This document shows positions 24,530-37,544 of a DNA stretch of 64,000 nt, piece after piece. How positions within the stretch are numbered: position 1 is the first letter of the stretch; each line of letters opens with the position of its first letter. The DNA is from Rhea pennata (Eukaryota; Chordata; Aves; Rheiformes; Rheidae). Location of the stretch: NCBI RefSeq assembly GCF_028389875.1, contig NC_084687.1, positions 3,074,157-3,138,156 on the forward strand, in the 5' to 3' direction. The position numbers and the translations under genes are program-made. Under the pieces are notes generated by a model. It saw only the letters and a program-made list of their open reading frames with translations. It searched no databases and was not told where the DNA came from.

Positions 24530-27500
24530 TTTCTCTCTTCTTTAAATCTGTTTGACAGGACAAGAAGTGGATGATATATCTTTCTCTTTCACCCGACAAA
24601 ATGAATTTCAGCCTATAGGCATTAGTAAAGGTGGAGCTGTATACTATGGTACATCACCTCAGAACCTGTCAGAACATCATTACAGCATGTAATATATATC
24701 AGTAAAAGATTAACATATTTCACGGTCAACTGCTACATTTCTTTACGAGGAGTCCTATATCTCATTTTCCACCATCACTTGTTAAGATCTTGTGCATTTG
24801 CCATCACAGGAGATTATTTTATTTGGAACAATGCCACTCAACATCTCCCCAAATGAATTTTATTTATACTAATTTGGATATTAAAACACCAATGACTGAA
24901 TGGAAAGACAAATTATATCATATATTCAAAAGTAACATGTGATCTACTTACTGTTAATCTTGTAGAGATTACGGTGAAGTCCTGATCAGCACAGATGTGT
25001 CTCTTTGCTAGTTTTCTGGAGACGTTCCAGTTGCAATGACAGTGAGTGTCTTTCACCTTCTTTTATATCTGCCCAGAAACCACAGAAACAATAGAAATGA
25101 TGTCTACAGCATTTTATGACTAAGACCTTTCCTCTCAAGTCAGTGAAATGAGACAGCTCCCAATTTCCAATCATGATAAATCTTGGATTCTAAAATGCTC
25201 TGTTCAGCTGGGACTATGAAAAAGACCATCAGTTTAGGGAAAGTATCTTATTCCTGTGTTGTCTTTCCTATTTTGTGATAACCTTTAATTCTAACACAGT
25301 CCTCCCCATGATGATGGAAAATGGATATTGATACTTGCTGTTTTATGCAAACAGATGCAAAACAGATCTCACTCCTTTGCCGTCCTCTTGGACTCATGTA
25401 TAGGACAATAATATGGCATAGCAGGAATCTAAATCAACAACATTGTTGATGTCTGTAATGCCAACTATCATACAATTAGCAAAACAGGGTAATTCCTTGC
25501 AGAAAAACTAAGGAGTTTGTAAATAAGATCCCACTGGATTTTAATTTTCAGTACAAATTTCATTTAAATGCATTTGTTGCTCAGTAAAATATATTTGTTT
25601 CAAATCTTAGAAACTGGGGAGATGTGGAAAAGACTTATCAACTCATTAAACAATCAAAAGACAAGTAATAGCTCAGGCAAAAAGCCAAATTCCAACATGC
25701 TTTGAATCAGCACTTGAAACCGTGAGAGTTAATGCACTGTGAGGTTCAATACCCACTTTATGATCTGTAACGAGGTAATTTCACTAGAATTAAGATACCC
25801 ATGATGTGGACGATCCATTAGGCTGAACCACTGGTCTGTTTAAGATGACCACTTCCCATTTCTGAAAGTAAATGACAGTGAATGTATCTGTCATCCCTGA
25901 GGAAAAATTCCCTAGAAGGATTGAAGGGAAATAATAATTTGCTTGAAGTTATCATAAACTCATAATCATAAAGTTATCATTTCCCATAGGCGCAACCATA
26001 CCATCCTATTAAACTCAGCCTTGGCTGAATGCAAATATGCTGTCTTAACAACAAATGGGACAGGCCTTATTAGCAGTCCTCATGCCATCTCATCTGTTCT
26101 CGCAGCTTCTATGGACGTCAAATTGCTTTTTATTATATTCCTCATGACGGCTTATTTTGAGCCCAGCTATTTCACAGCAATCAAATAAATGTTCCTGATT
26201 TTTTTACGTGAGTCCCAATTGCGAGAGAGAGTGTCACTCATTAAAGAGGACAAAGTTTATCACCAATTAAAAATGACATTTGTTAAATGGTGGTAAAATA
26301 AAAGCCTGCTTCTCATCTTAGTTTCCAGGGTAGCCTGCAGTTGCGCTGAATTCTCTCTCTGTTAAAGAAAAGTTTCTTAGCTACATCTTCAAGGACTAAT
26401 AAGCATTGGCAAAAATCATGTCCAGAACATCTGGCCTAACTCATCCCTGAACTTTTCAAGTCTGCATTATGTAATGGGCTTTCATTGAATGCAGTTACTA
26501 GCATCTCCACCGGAAGAACTAATATTGTATTCATCTGAGGGACTACAGGCAGGTTAGACATACTGACGTGATCATTAAATGGGCACTTGAAGCATTCTGT
26601 AATAGCCAAATTGCATTGCCCTGGCTACTCTCTTCCATTGGATATTTCTTTCCAACTAAGGACTCAGAAATCAAAATCAGCCTTGGATGCGACTTTTTAA
26701 CATGTCTAAGCAGCATATGTGAGGGCAGACGCCACTGAAGTAATGTTACATGTTTAAGAAAAGAGTCAGGCTCAAAGATTCTTTGGCCCTATCAGTACCA
26801 TAGGGAAGAAGTGCTTTCAGGGGTTGACTTCCATGATTTGCAAGATATTTAAAGAGAATATAAAATATGTTCATTGCAGAGCATACATCACAGTCACAGA
26901 TGCATTAGTTAATAATTCTAACCATTTCTATTAGTTACTAAAATGCAGGAGCACTCGGTTCTAGCTTCACCAGCCCTCAGCACTGCTATTCTCTGGAAAA
27001 TGTAGAGACACTCAGACTATGTGACTTCTTCATGCACATCTGTAACCTAGCAAATAGGATGGCAAGGGAGCCTGGAGTCAGTGTAACCCTCTAGCTTTGT
27101 ATGCATAAAGATCTATGTTTTGCAAGTGGCATAAGTGCAAGTGTAGCAGGAGGCAGGGATGATGGTAACATAGCTCATTTCACAGGAGAAACCGTACAGA
27201 CTTCACTACCAGGTGAGCAATCCAGCTCATACGTCTTTGCTAGAGCCCTTAACAAGCTAGAGCAGAGTGGGAAACCATTTCGCCTGCAAGGCAATCAAAA
27301 AACCCAGCTGATTGGAATTTGGGTACTTCAGGGCCTCCTGCAAAGCCCACTCAAACCATCAAAGGTTTTACTCTTGGCTTCAAAGCCATTCACTCCCACC
27401 CTGCAGCTTTTCCTGGGCTTAGGGCTTGACTTCATGTAAGACAGTGCCTTTGCTGCTCTGTCACCTTTTTCTTTTCAGTGGGAGTGTGTGAGTGAGGAGG

Positions 27501-30500
27501 GTTGTGCAAATTACGGTTTCCCAGTGAGTGATTCTTTTGTTTTGCTTTCCAGTCCTCTCCCCAGGGAGCCAGGTGGGGGAGGAAGGGAATAGGGCTTGCT
27601 GCAGAGCATGAAAGAAAAAGGAAAGAGAAAGCCTGGAGGCCCGGTTGGGGGGGAAGAAGAAACGGGGGGAGGGAACAGAGAGCAAAAAGAATTTGCAAAT
27701 AGCCTCGTTAGGACAACGAGGGGATCCTTTTGCCTGAGATTTTAAAACTTAATTAAGGCTGTGGTGCATAAAGAACAAACCTCTGTCCGTAGGGAGATGG
27801 ACAGAGCTGATGAATCCTTTCCACGCACCGTTCTCCGTTATTCGCCAGTAAGAGGAGTACGCACTCCAGAAGATTTGGTGCGTCTCTAATGTAAAAATCC
27901 ACTTTCTTGCCTCTTCTCCCCGCCCCCCCCCCCCCCCCCCCCCCCCCCGCCAACTGCTCTTAGCCTGGCAGACTAAATTTTACATGAGCCATTCGGTGTG
28001 GTGTGTGGAAAGAAAGACACCGCCCTGTAGAGAGGAAACTGTTTGACCACACATGGATGGTAAATATAGTTCCCCTGAGCTGCTGGTGAAGCAGCTGCTA
28101 ATGAATGGCTGCTCTCTCTTCCTGGCCTCCCTAATTGAGAGATCAGAGGAAATGACACCTCGCAGCAAACCCGGAGGCCGGGCCGATTTTTTTGCACCGC
28201 CGCCCCCTCCTCGTTCAGCACCCGCGGGGCCGTCGCCAGCCCTCTGCCCGCAGGAGGAAGGAGGCAGCAGCAGCATCGCCTTGGTAACCGTGTTAATGGA
28301 GTTGAAACTCGGCTCCTTGGGTGAGCAGGCTCCAGGCATCCCCGAGGTCTGGGGGCTTGTAGCTGTTCTGTATCCCCCCCCCCCTTTTTTTTTTGCATGA
28401 GGAGGACATAATCTCGTGCAACCCGGAGAGGCATCATCTGATCATCTGGGGGACTTGTGCAGGCTTCAGCGCTAGTATCTAGACTATGCGGGTAGGTTTA
28501 AGTCCTGGCCCCCAAGCCACTGGCTGGTACACCTTCCTAGAGAGAACTTCTGTCTTCCAGGAGATTAGAGTGGAATAACCGTGAGGCAGGCTCAGTATTT
28601 TAATTCTTCATTTACTGTTTTTTTTTTCAGAAATGCCTGAGTCTCACAGCTCCAACTGAACACAGTAACAAGGGCAAGTCTGTTGTCCTACAACACCTGC
28701 CCTGGAGCTCAGCCTTGGAGCTGAAAGGGTTCTTTCTTTTCCAAAATCAATCCTCAATATGGAATATTTTCTGAGTGCAAAACAAATTCTGGCAAAGCTG
28801 AGACAAAGTCCCTGCTCCCTTGCGCTGTTTCTGTAAACCCCCCTGGGCTCTCCCAGTGTGGTCCTGGTTGCAGCGGTTGCACTATGCTGCAGAAGTCTGC
28901 TGGTAACCTCATCTGAGCAAAAACAAAAGTAAAAGGAGGGTCTCGTCCAGCACTGGGCCTCACCCTAGTGCTACGAGGCCAGCTTTCTCTGAGATGTGCC
29001 CCTACCTGCCCCTGCAAGAGGGGAATGCCGCCATCTGGTGCCCACATCTTGATTTTGGCTGGACCAGGTGAGGAGGTGGGCAGGTAGGAGCTGCCCCTAG
29101 GTGAGTCTAAGGCTCCTCCGTTGCTCAGGGGCAGCCCTAAGTCCTGCCGGGGGAGCAGGGAAAGCTAAGGTTACCTGAGAACTTACTATCTTGTCCCTAG
29201 ATCCGCAGGTAGCGGCAAAAAGCTTTATGCTGGAGGAGGTGCCCAGCCACTAGTACCTGTAGGACCTGTGTTTTATAAAGGATTGAATTAGTCAAGAGCT
29301 TATCTGGATTTCTTGTTTCTTTCTAGTGCCAGCAAATGGTGCATTGGCTGTGAGGGAGAGTAGAGTGTCAGTTTGTCAGAATGTAGACATCAAGGGGCTC
29401 CCAACAGCAGGGTCCAGGGATTAGGATCAATGATCTGCTCTTAGATGTAGGAGAGGCAGAAAACGAGCATGAGACTCTGAACAATAACGAAAGACTAGTT
29501 CACGACTGGAGAGATCGGGATGAAGGTTGAGGAACTAAGAGTCTCCAATTGATAGAGACATGTCAATCAAGTAAATGATCCCTTTCTAACTAACCCCCAA
29601 TTGCTGAGTCTTGGGGGCACACTGCATTCCTGCAATGGATCCTGAGTATGTCTTGGCTTAGGTCTGTGATCTGTAAATGAAATTGTGGGCTGTTGTTTCC
29701 ATCTCGTATCAAGTATATGTATCACCCTTTGGGGTCTAAGATGCAGCTAAAACCCTTTGCAGGGATATCACTGAAATTTAAACTTTTGTAAACGAGGAGG
29801 ACAGGTCACAGGGACCTGCAGACTTGCTGTTTGTACCCTGAAAACAGAAGAGCAGCTATGGCAGGAATAAGTATGTGCAAGCTGGTTTTAGTATATTGAA
29901 AGATCAAAGAGATGCAAGTCACTGCCTCTTTAGAAAACAGCCTTCATCAAGATTAGTGTATTGACAGGATGTGAAAATGGGCTGAATCCACACAAACTTC
30001 ACAACGAGCTGGTGCAGGTATGACTACATCTGTAGTCAGTTTTCTCCTTCCTTTTATAGACGATCTGGTGAATGCCAATGTTATGTACATCTCACATATA
30101 TTGGTCACAAATGGTATTTTGTTATTGTGAAAGCAAGAGAGAGTTACAGTGCAACAGGATTTTTCAAACATACGCTACCTTATAAACTTGGAATAAGGAA
30201 AGTAATGTAACACAATGCAGCTTTCACGTGTATATATATATATGAGAGAGACAAATACATGGTGATACTCAAAGCTGGTTAAGGGTATCATCTTTTGGGA
30301 GACAAAATTTTGTCTTTGCTCATCTGGGTCGGAACTACAACTGTGTGGCTGTGTTGGGGGTATCTTAAAATTGACTGTGAAAACATTTTTGTTTGGTTTG
30401 ATTGTTTTTTTTTTGTATTTTTTGTTTGGTTTGGTTTTTTTTTGCTACTGTACAGTTGCCTCAGTTCTGACTTGTCTTTTGTCATGGTCATGTGCCACAT

Positions 30501-32020
30501 TTGGTCTCTGCATAATGCCAAAAGCAAACTGAAAATAGGAAAGTTAATATTTGGATGACATGCTTCTTATTGTATGTGATTTATAAAGCATGGTGATGGA
30601 CCTAAGCCCATATAAGTGCCTTGACTACAGCAGGTGGTACTTCCTACATGAGAGCTTTTGAATAAACCCTCTGTTGCCGAGTCTGCCATCTGTAATCGAC
30701 TCCTATGTCGTGTAGCTTTGGTATGAAGCTAAAGATCTGACACAGATTACAAGTTTATCAGAGTTGCTCTCTAATTACTGTTTTTAAAAATTGGTGAGTA
30801 TTGCAAAACTTAAATCATATTTCAAATGTACAGTATGTGATATGAGGAAGGGTCTAGTAAACATTGCAAAAACCATTTGGGAAGGGAGGCAAACACGGAA
30901 AATAACCATCTCAAAGAAGTCTTTGAAGTCAAATGGTTAATTATAATCATTTCCTTTGTTTTGTGGTCTCAGGAAATTAACTATCAGCTAATTTAGGTTA
31001 CAGAAAATTACATTTCCTTAAATTAAAGCTGGTAACTGTCAGATAGCTGTACATATGTCAAAGATATTTTAGAGCATAGATTACCTACATGGCAGAAAAC
31101 CAAAAATTTTGAGGTAATTTTGATTCTTAAAAGCATTTTACTCTTAAGATGCTCTCAGAACTAATGAGGGAGGCTATAAAAAATTTTGGAAAATCAAAAT
31201 GAATTGTTTTAGCTGGTTATCCTTAATCCAAATATTTTTGATGTGCTGGTGGAACTCCAGTAGACTAAGGATGTCTCTTCCTCTGCAGAATTCCTGGTCA
31301 GAAGACAAAATGCATGTACATTAATTGGTGCCCAAAATATCTTACCCCATTTAATACTATTCCTGTCTGCCCATGTATCGGATAAACTTGTCTTGCAAAG
31401 TCCAAGTCAAAAAGGTAAAATAAACCCTGGACTAATATATTACAACCTAGAAATATGGCTGCAAAATTGCATTCTAGTAAATGACTGCAGAAACTCTCCT
31501 TGATGTGTTTCTCATATTGCTTGAGCTAACCCAGGATGGTAAGTTTGTTATCCAAAGCAATGCCTCTGGAGATTTTTTTTTTTTTTTTAACTCCTCTATG
31601 GATGGTCAGTTAATAAAGTGTATGAACACCACTGAAAGGTGTCCTCTGACGATGCCCTCTGTAACTAAAATTCCTCAGTTCAAATCCCAACTCTTCTCAT
31701 TTGCTATCAAGTCGTGAATAAACCTCTTCCCTCCTTTGCAGGCAGAAGCCAAGGCCTAAAATTTGGTGTAACACTGGTTTTGCCACATAGCTATTTAAAG
31801 GCCCTAGACTTGGGGGTAAATATTTGCGACTCTAAGCTTTCATACGTGTAAAACCTTGAAGCTTAGGGTAAGGACCTGGAAAACATGACCTGAACGAGAA
31901 AAAGAAGGCAAAAAGAAGAGAAAACCTTAGTTTTCCTTTAAGCTAACAGAACAGCCTCCCTGAGGTGTTTCCGTTTCCTTATTTCTGGGGCCTGAAGCCT
32001 GTCCCCGAGAAGCAATTGCC
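24530..32020. other. intergenic, PTH4 to SRSF3; no gene recognised
   Basis: About 7.5 kb without a supportable coding gene on either strand. It holds the presumed upstream region of the minus-strand PTH4 gene, an AT-rich stop-dense stretch around 25900-26330, a C26 run at 27923-27948, a modest GC-rich patch at about 28150-28400, and a short (TA)n at about 30230-30242. Open frames such as 27101-27439, 28053-28400 and 28754-29047 show no domains. I recognised no RNA gene and no intact transposon. Confidence 0.6.
27923..27948. repeat. C26 homopolymer
   Basis: An uninterrupted run of about 26 C on the plus strand, at the left edge of a GC-rich patch. Its exact length in raw data should be treated with caution. 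Confidence 0.9.
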
Positions 32021-32253
32021 AAAGTAGGGGGGTGTGGGGCGAGAGGAAGACCTCGGCCCGCGGGAGCAGCCGAGCGACAACGGTCACCGACCACAGCCCT
32101 GTGGCGAAACCTTCCCCGCCGCCATTTGGGGCCGCGCGGCGGCGGCGGCAATGGGCGTGTCCGGCGGGGGGCGGGACAAAGCGGCTTGTCAATCAGCGGA
32201 GTGGCGCCCTCTGATTTGCCACCGAGCGCCGTCGTGCGGGAGCGGGCTACCCG

Positions 32254-32263
32254 TATATAAAGG
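32254..32263 (+). promoter_or_regulatory. SRSF3: TATA box of SRSF3
   Basis: TATATAAAGG lies about 30 bases before the GCCGCCATTTTGTCC start-site region, which is normal TATA spacing. Confidence 0.8.
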
Positions 32264-32283
32264 CGGGCGGGGTAGGGGTCCGC

Positions 32284-32389
32284 CGCCATTTTGTCCAGTG
32301 AGGAAAAGCGGAGCGGGAGTCTCGTTGGGGGTCGAGTCGGCTACGAAATTAGCGCGGGCTCCCTTCGCGCGCCCTCCCTCTTAGCATCG
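32284..32389 (+). other. SRSF3: SRSF3 non-coding exon 1
   Basis: The start is placed about 30 bases after the TATA box. The exon ends at the donor CATCG|GTGAGG (32389/32390). It splices to the acceptor GTTCTAG ending at 33257, two bases before the start codon. Confidence 0.65.
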
Positions 32390-33259
32390 GTGAGGACCTT
32401 CACCTCGGAGGGCGGGAGGGGGAGGCGACAGCCGCGGTCTCAGTGCCCGGAAGGGCTGATGGAAGCGCCGCGGCCCGGTAGCGGCGAACAAAGAGCCGCC
32501 GCCATTTTGTAAAGCTGGGCCCCGGGCGGTGGCTGCCGCTACGCCTCGCAGAGCCAGGCTGGGAAGAGGCGAGTAGACCACGATTAGCCTTGAGGAGCCC
32601 GCTCGTCGCCCTCTCTCCGCAGCGGTAGCCAGTGAGGCGAGGCGCGGCGCGGCCGGCCGGGCGGGAGGGAGGGTGGTGGTGGTGGTGTGGCGCTTTGTCG
32701 CCCGCTCCGGGGAGGCGATGGTGCTTCACGCCGCACACGCAGCGCCAAGGAGACGCTCTCGAGGCACCCCGCGAGCGTTGCCAGCCTGGTCCCTGGCGGG
32801 GATGGCGCCGCTTTTCGCCCTGGCGTAGGCAACTTCCCCCGAGACCCGCTCCGAGAACAATGGAGGCCTTCACCCGCGCGGCGCTCCCCCTGCAGGCCCG
32901 CCCCCCCGCTGCAACCTCGTGGGCTGGGGAAGGGGGGCGCAGAAAAACATCCCTGTGCAAAGTTGGAAGCAGTAGAAGTCAATCTCCCCGATACGTTCGC
33001 GCTCAGAAATAACCAACTTAAATTAATTTTAATTTAACAGTGACAAGACGGCAATTTTTTTTAAACACCCCTTGCCTTCCCCCAAGGCGCTGATCCACTC
33101 GCACGCACACAGAAACATTTCTAGGGTGGTGTCTGTCTATATATGAGATCATGTTGCTATTGCAGCCTCTAAGAAAACAACTGAATTATTTTCTCCCTAG
33201 GCGAATAAACAGTTGTTATGGGTTAAATATACGTGAGCTTTTTTCTTTTTGTTCTAGAA

Positions 33260-36200
33260 ATGCATCGTGACTCTTGTCCGCTGGACTGCAAGGTTTATGT
33301 GGGTAACCTTGGAAACAATGGCAACAAAACTGAGTTAGAGCGAGCTTTTGGCTACTATGGACCACTGCGCAGTGTATGGGTGGCGAGAAATCCTCCCGGT
33401 TTTGCCTTTGTGGAATTTGAAGATCCTCGAGATGCAGCTGATGCTGTGAGAGAGCTAGATGGAAGGTAACGTGCTTCTTGTGTGGGGCTTTTTTAAAGAA
33501 AATAATAGAAATCATAGCTAATGATAGAACTTGAAACTGGGCAGCTTCCAAACCAAGCTCTTAATGCATCTGTTATGCAAAATTATTTGTGCAGTGACTT
33601 AAGAGCAGTCATACTTTATAGTGCAGGAATAACATTGGGAGAGTTCACATTTCTAGAGTTGAACTCTTCAGCTGGGTATGCCTTGGGCATCATCTACATC
33701 AGTTATATTCAAGATGGTGTTACTATAAAGAAGCAAAGACAGATAAGTGAAACTCCTCCAAATTCCTTCTCTGCCTGCTTCAGTAGCTTGGCCTGAACTT
33801 TCAGAAGTGGCCAGAGCTTATATTGGTCGTGTTGTAGTCTGGGTTTTTTTAGACTCTTAATAACAATATATTTGGCTAAAATGTTTACAGAGATTTTTTT
33901 TCTTTTTTTCCCATAGTAGTTCATTCCTTCCCCCCCCCTTCTAATTCTCTAAATTTTCTTTTGTGCACACAAGATCATTGCTAGAAATGCTAACTAATGG
34001 CAGTTTTCTTCTTCAGAACCCTCTGCGGGTGTCGTGTCAGAGTGGAGCTCTCCAATGGCGAAAAACGGAGTCGGAACCGTGGTCCACCTCCATCCTGGGG
34101 CAGGCGCCCTCGAGATGACTATCGCAGAAGAAGTCCTCCTCCTCGTCGCAGGTACCCTGGGTCAAAGTACCCTCGTAGAGCTGTTGGCACTGTTACCACT
34201 TAGCATCGTAGAAGCAGGCTTTTTAAAGCATGTTGATGGATAACATTCATCTATCTGATCACAATTTGGAGATGCCAAATGCTAAAAACCAAAATCAAGG
34301 TGAACATAAGTTGTGTTGAATGTTGGCTTTTGTCCTTAGGTCACTGTGCAAGTTGGTAGTCAGCGCCCTCTATCCTGGATTTATCCTCTTTCCTCCTAAA
34401 ATCTGCTCATCTTCTAGTCACACTTTCCCTTTCTTCCCCATACTTCAACTTAGGCTATTCCTTTCCTTTATTCCATAATGGCAAAACATTACACAGCAAC
34501 TTAGCTTTTTCATACAGATATATTTCTCCACTTTGCACGATTTAAAGATTCCAAGTAGGCAGCTGTTTAATAATTAAGTAACAGTTGCTCTAAACATTCA
34601 AAACACTTCAGCATCAATTTTAAATTTAAATCATCACATGACAATCCTGTCACTTGAGATTTGCAAACCCAGATCTAAAATATAGCAGGATTTTTGGTAA
34701 CTGGCGCATTCTTGGACCCAGACTAGGTTGTCTGGCTGTAAACTGCAACGTGGTTTTTACAGGACTGAGTTTACCTGTTGCAGGTGAGTGAAGTCCTCAC
34801 AAGTCAGGGTCTCAAGCTTACCCTTTTGCTGTTGAAAAATAACACATTAGGAATATTTGTTAGCTAATAGATGGTTGTACTGATGGCTTGTTTTTCATTT
34901 TTTTTATGCTTTTTGGTCCATCTATTAATAAAAATGAACCCGTTACAGAGTCACCATCATGTCTCTTCTCACCACCCTCTGAGTCTGCATTAGCCAGTCA
35001 ACTAGCCCTTTCAGCGTCATGTGACCAGCGCGCCCCATTCAGCTTGGCTGGTGTCGTTTCACATGACCCAGGCATGGCCAGTCGTCAGGTTGCACCGCCC
35101 TTTGGTTCCCGAGCATGCTGTTTTCTCTCAGCCTTCTCTCCAACCTTAACCAAATCGGCAGCAGCCACCTCGACCGCCCACACATTCCCGGCCAATCAGC
35201 TCAGCTGTTTATTTACCAAATGTCTTCACAACAACTACAGCAGCAGCCTTCGGCTAACAAAAAAGCAGGAAAAATCCACAACACCCCCTTCGCCAACCAA
35301 CTAAATACAACGCAACATCTGGCAAAACCTTTTCAGCAAATTCTTCTTGGCAGTCAGTCCGGCAGCCTCACCTCACCATTTCTAGCTTGTTGAAACCAAA
35401 AACTAGTAAGTTTTTCCTGCTTATACAGTTTACTGCTGGTTAAAATAAGGAGTAAGCGGCTTATAAGTAATTACTTTTCTCAATCAAAGGCTGGCTGTGC
35501 ATAATTTGAGTGGTAACGTACATATGTTGCTTGAGAAAACTTTTAAGGGTGATATGGAAACTTTTACACTGTAAACGAAACAAAGTGCAAACCAGTATAT
35601 ATGCATGTGAGATGCCAAACTAAATTTTTAATAAAGCTCTAACAAACTTAGCTTTCCTTGCCAAAAAAATCCTATCACCTTTAAATGGTTTTACTAACAG
35701 TTTTTCAAAACTTAAAACAATTACTTTTTGGGATGAACTGGGCCGAGCTAAGGTTTTTTCTTTTTTTTTTTTTTTTTTTTTAAAGAAAGTCTAAACACAC
35801 TTTTTTTGGCATTAAGAATGACAAACACAAATATGCAGTTCTAATGTAGCACTTAATGGCATTATCAATATTTACACTGAGCGCATTTTCACTTTTTTTC
35901 CACTTGGTATCTCTTATGTCTTGTTGTGGACCTTTTTGGCTTGCATGGGTTCCAAAACATTTGGTCTGTGCTATTTTTTGGAACCACTTGTGGGACTTTG
36001 GTGTGGTGTTCTGGGCAGTGTATTTAGTTGAAATGGAAGTGTTGCATTGGACAACTCTGCTATGAAGCATTCTTAAAGTGATTCATGATTAGAAACGTGC
36101 TGTTCACACTGAGCTTTGTTTTACTGCCTAATCTTTCCATGCGTTTTACTGGATGATGGATGCCAGTTATTCTTGGCACGTTCCCTGGGCCCAACAGTGA

Positions 36201-37544
36201 GTTTGACAAGTTGGGAAATGCCTCACTCCATTAATGCTGAAAGAATTGGTATAAAGCCTCACTTCCTCTTTTTCTGGTTCTAGATCACCACGAAGGAGAA
36301 GCTTTTCTCGTAGCCGCAGCAGGTATGCAACAGTTAGATTTGTCCAATGTGTTTGAAAAAAGTTTATTCTTGAGTAGCGCGTGTGTGTGTTCAGGATAGG
36401 CATTGCAGCTCAATAAAGGAGAAAGATGAGTTTGCTTCTGTTTACTTTGCTTAGCTGGAATTAATATATTTATACAGCTATTTGAGATTAAAGGGTTATC
36501 AGCTAAAGCTTATTAAAAATGGAAGCAATTAGCTTTTATGTTCTGCAGCTTTCCAGAGTCCCTAGCAGTTCATGAAGTGTCCATGCTAATATGCTACTTT
36601 TTTCCAGGTGTTGTGACTCTTAAGTGTAAATTATATGAAACAGGCTAGTAAGCATGTTCTTTTATGACACAGTATAAAATGTTAGGTGGCAGTTACACAG
36701 TAGTATTGCAATTCTTTGAGGATTTTTGAAGCTTCAGAGTTTGTGTAATTCTTACATTTGTATGGGTGCATTCCTGTAAGGGATTGCTCAAGCGTGCATT
36801 GACACCCTACATCAGCTGAGTTTAGGAAACCAAAAGTTAAGGGGTACAGTGCGTTGTTTTCTACTAGTGTGCTGTTTTGTACTATAGCTGAGGCAGCAAG
36901 TGCCACTTGCAGTCTTGACTGAACAGATAGGTGCAAAGGACAAGGTAACTGTTTACAGTGCAACTTAAGTAGTGTTGAATGGCTCAAACTGATTATTTTT
37001 CCCTGAGGAAAGGCTAATACTATAATCTGTAACAGTTTTTCCCTGACTGAATGGTTAAAACCTTAACTCCCTAAGATCCCTCTTCGGATAGTTTTGTAAG
37101 CTTTGCTTTGATGCTATAGTCATCTTTCATTGTAATCTTTTAATAGGTCCCTCTCCAGAGACAGAAGAAGAGAGAGATCGCTCTCACGGGAGAGGAATCA
37201 CAAGCCTTCTCGTTCCTTTTCCAGGTCTCGCAGGTAGGATTGGTCCCATGAGTATTTTCTTGGTACATGATTCAGTTTTTTGAGAAAACTTGGAAAAATC
37301 ATTTCAGTTTCTTGGTGATACTGAAATGGATTGTGAGGAGAAGCATCTCTTTAGAGTCTTAGGACAGTCTTTATGTTGAGGAATTACATACTCGGCTTTA
37401 GTAAATGAGCAGTATTTTAAAATGCTTAGAAGTCATGTGCTGAGTTAGGCTAGGATGTTTCAAATGAAATATGCTGGTCCTGCTGCTCTGGAACTAACAC
37501 ATGTTTTCTTATTTAGTCGCTCCAGGTCAAATGAGAGGAAGTAG
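33260..37544 (+). CDS. SRSF3: SRSF3 (SRp20) splicing factor, 5 coding exons
   Basis: Smallest SR protein. It binds exonic enhancers through one RRM and promotes splicing and mRNA export. Coding exons: 33260-33465, 34017-34151, 36284-36322, 37147-37233, 37517-37544, total 495 nt or 164 aa, equal to human SRSF3. The RRM begins [20 protein letters not shown] (RNP2 KVYVGNL) and carries RNP1 GFAFVEF, ending at [18 protein letters not shown] short [20 protein letters not shown] linker leads into RS repeats ([27 protein letters not shown]) and the terminal SRSNERK. Every internal intron falls after AG of an Arg or Ser codon, so cassette use keeps phase. A poison exon lies in the intron at 34152-36283. 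SRSF7 is the nearest paralogue, but it has a zinc knuckle that is absent here. Confidence 0.98.
34949..35405 (+). other. SRSF3: SRSF3 poison cassette exon
   Basis: Acceptor CGTTACAG ends at 34948 and donor CTA|GTAAGT follows 35405, giving a 457-nt exon. When included after 34151 the frame reads [11 protein letters not shown] and stops at TGA 34980-34982, far upstream of later junctions. This would truncate the protein after the RRM or send the mRNA to nonsense-mediated decay. SRSF3 is known to autoregulate through such an exon of about 456 nt in mammals. Repeated CAAC/ATC-rich, pyrimidine-rich stretches within it resemble SRSF3 binding sequence. Confidence 0.88.

Larger units (their letters stand above)
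32020..32960 (+). promoter_or_regulatory. SRSF3: SRSF3 CpG-island promoter
   Basis: A GC-rich island covers the SRSF3 start, first exon and start of intron 1. It contains a TATA box and three copies of GCCGCCATTT, a YY1-type motif: at 32118-32127, at 32282-32292 close to the expected start site, and at 32498-32508. Long open frames here are composition artefacts. Confidence 0.75.

Noticed and set aside
29550-30760. Possible LTR-like pair (shared TTGC-GAGTCT words, AATAAACCCTCTG)
   Set aside because: Similarity is limited to a few short words. There are no clear terminal TG...CA ends, primer-binding site or gag/pol frames.
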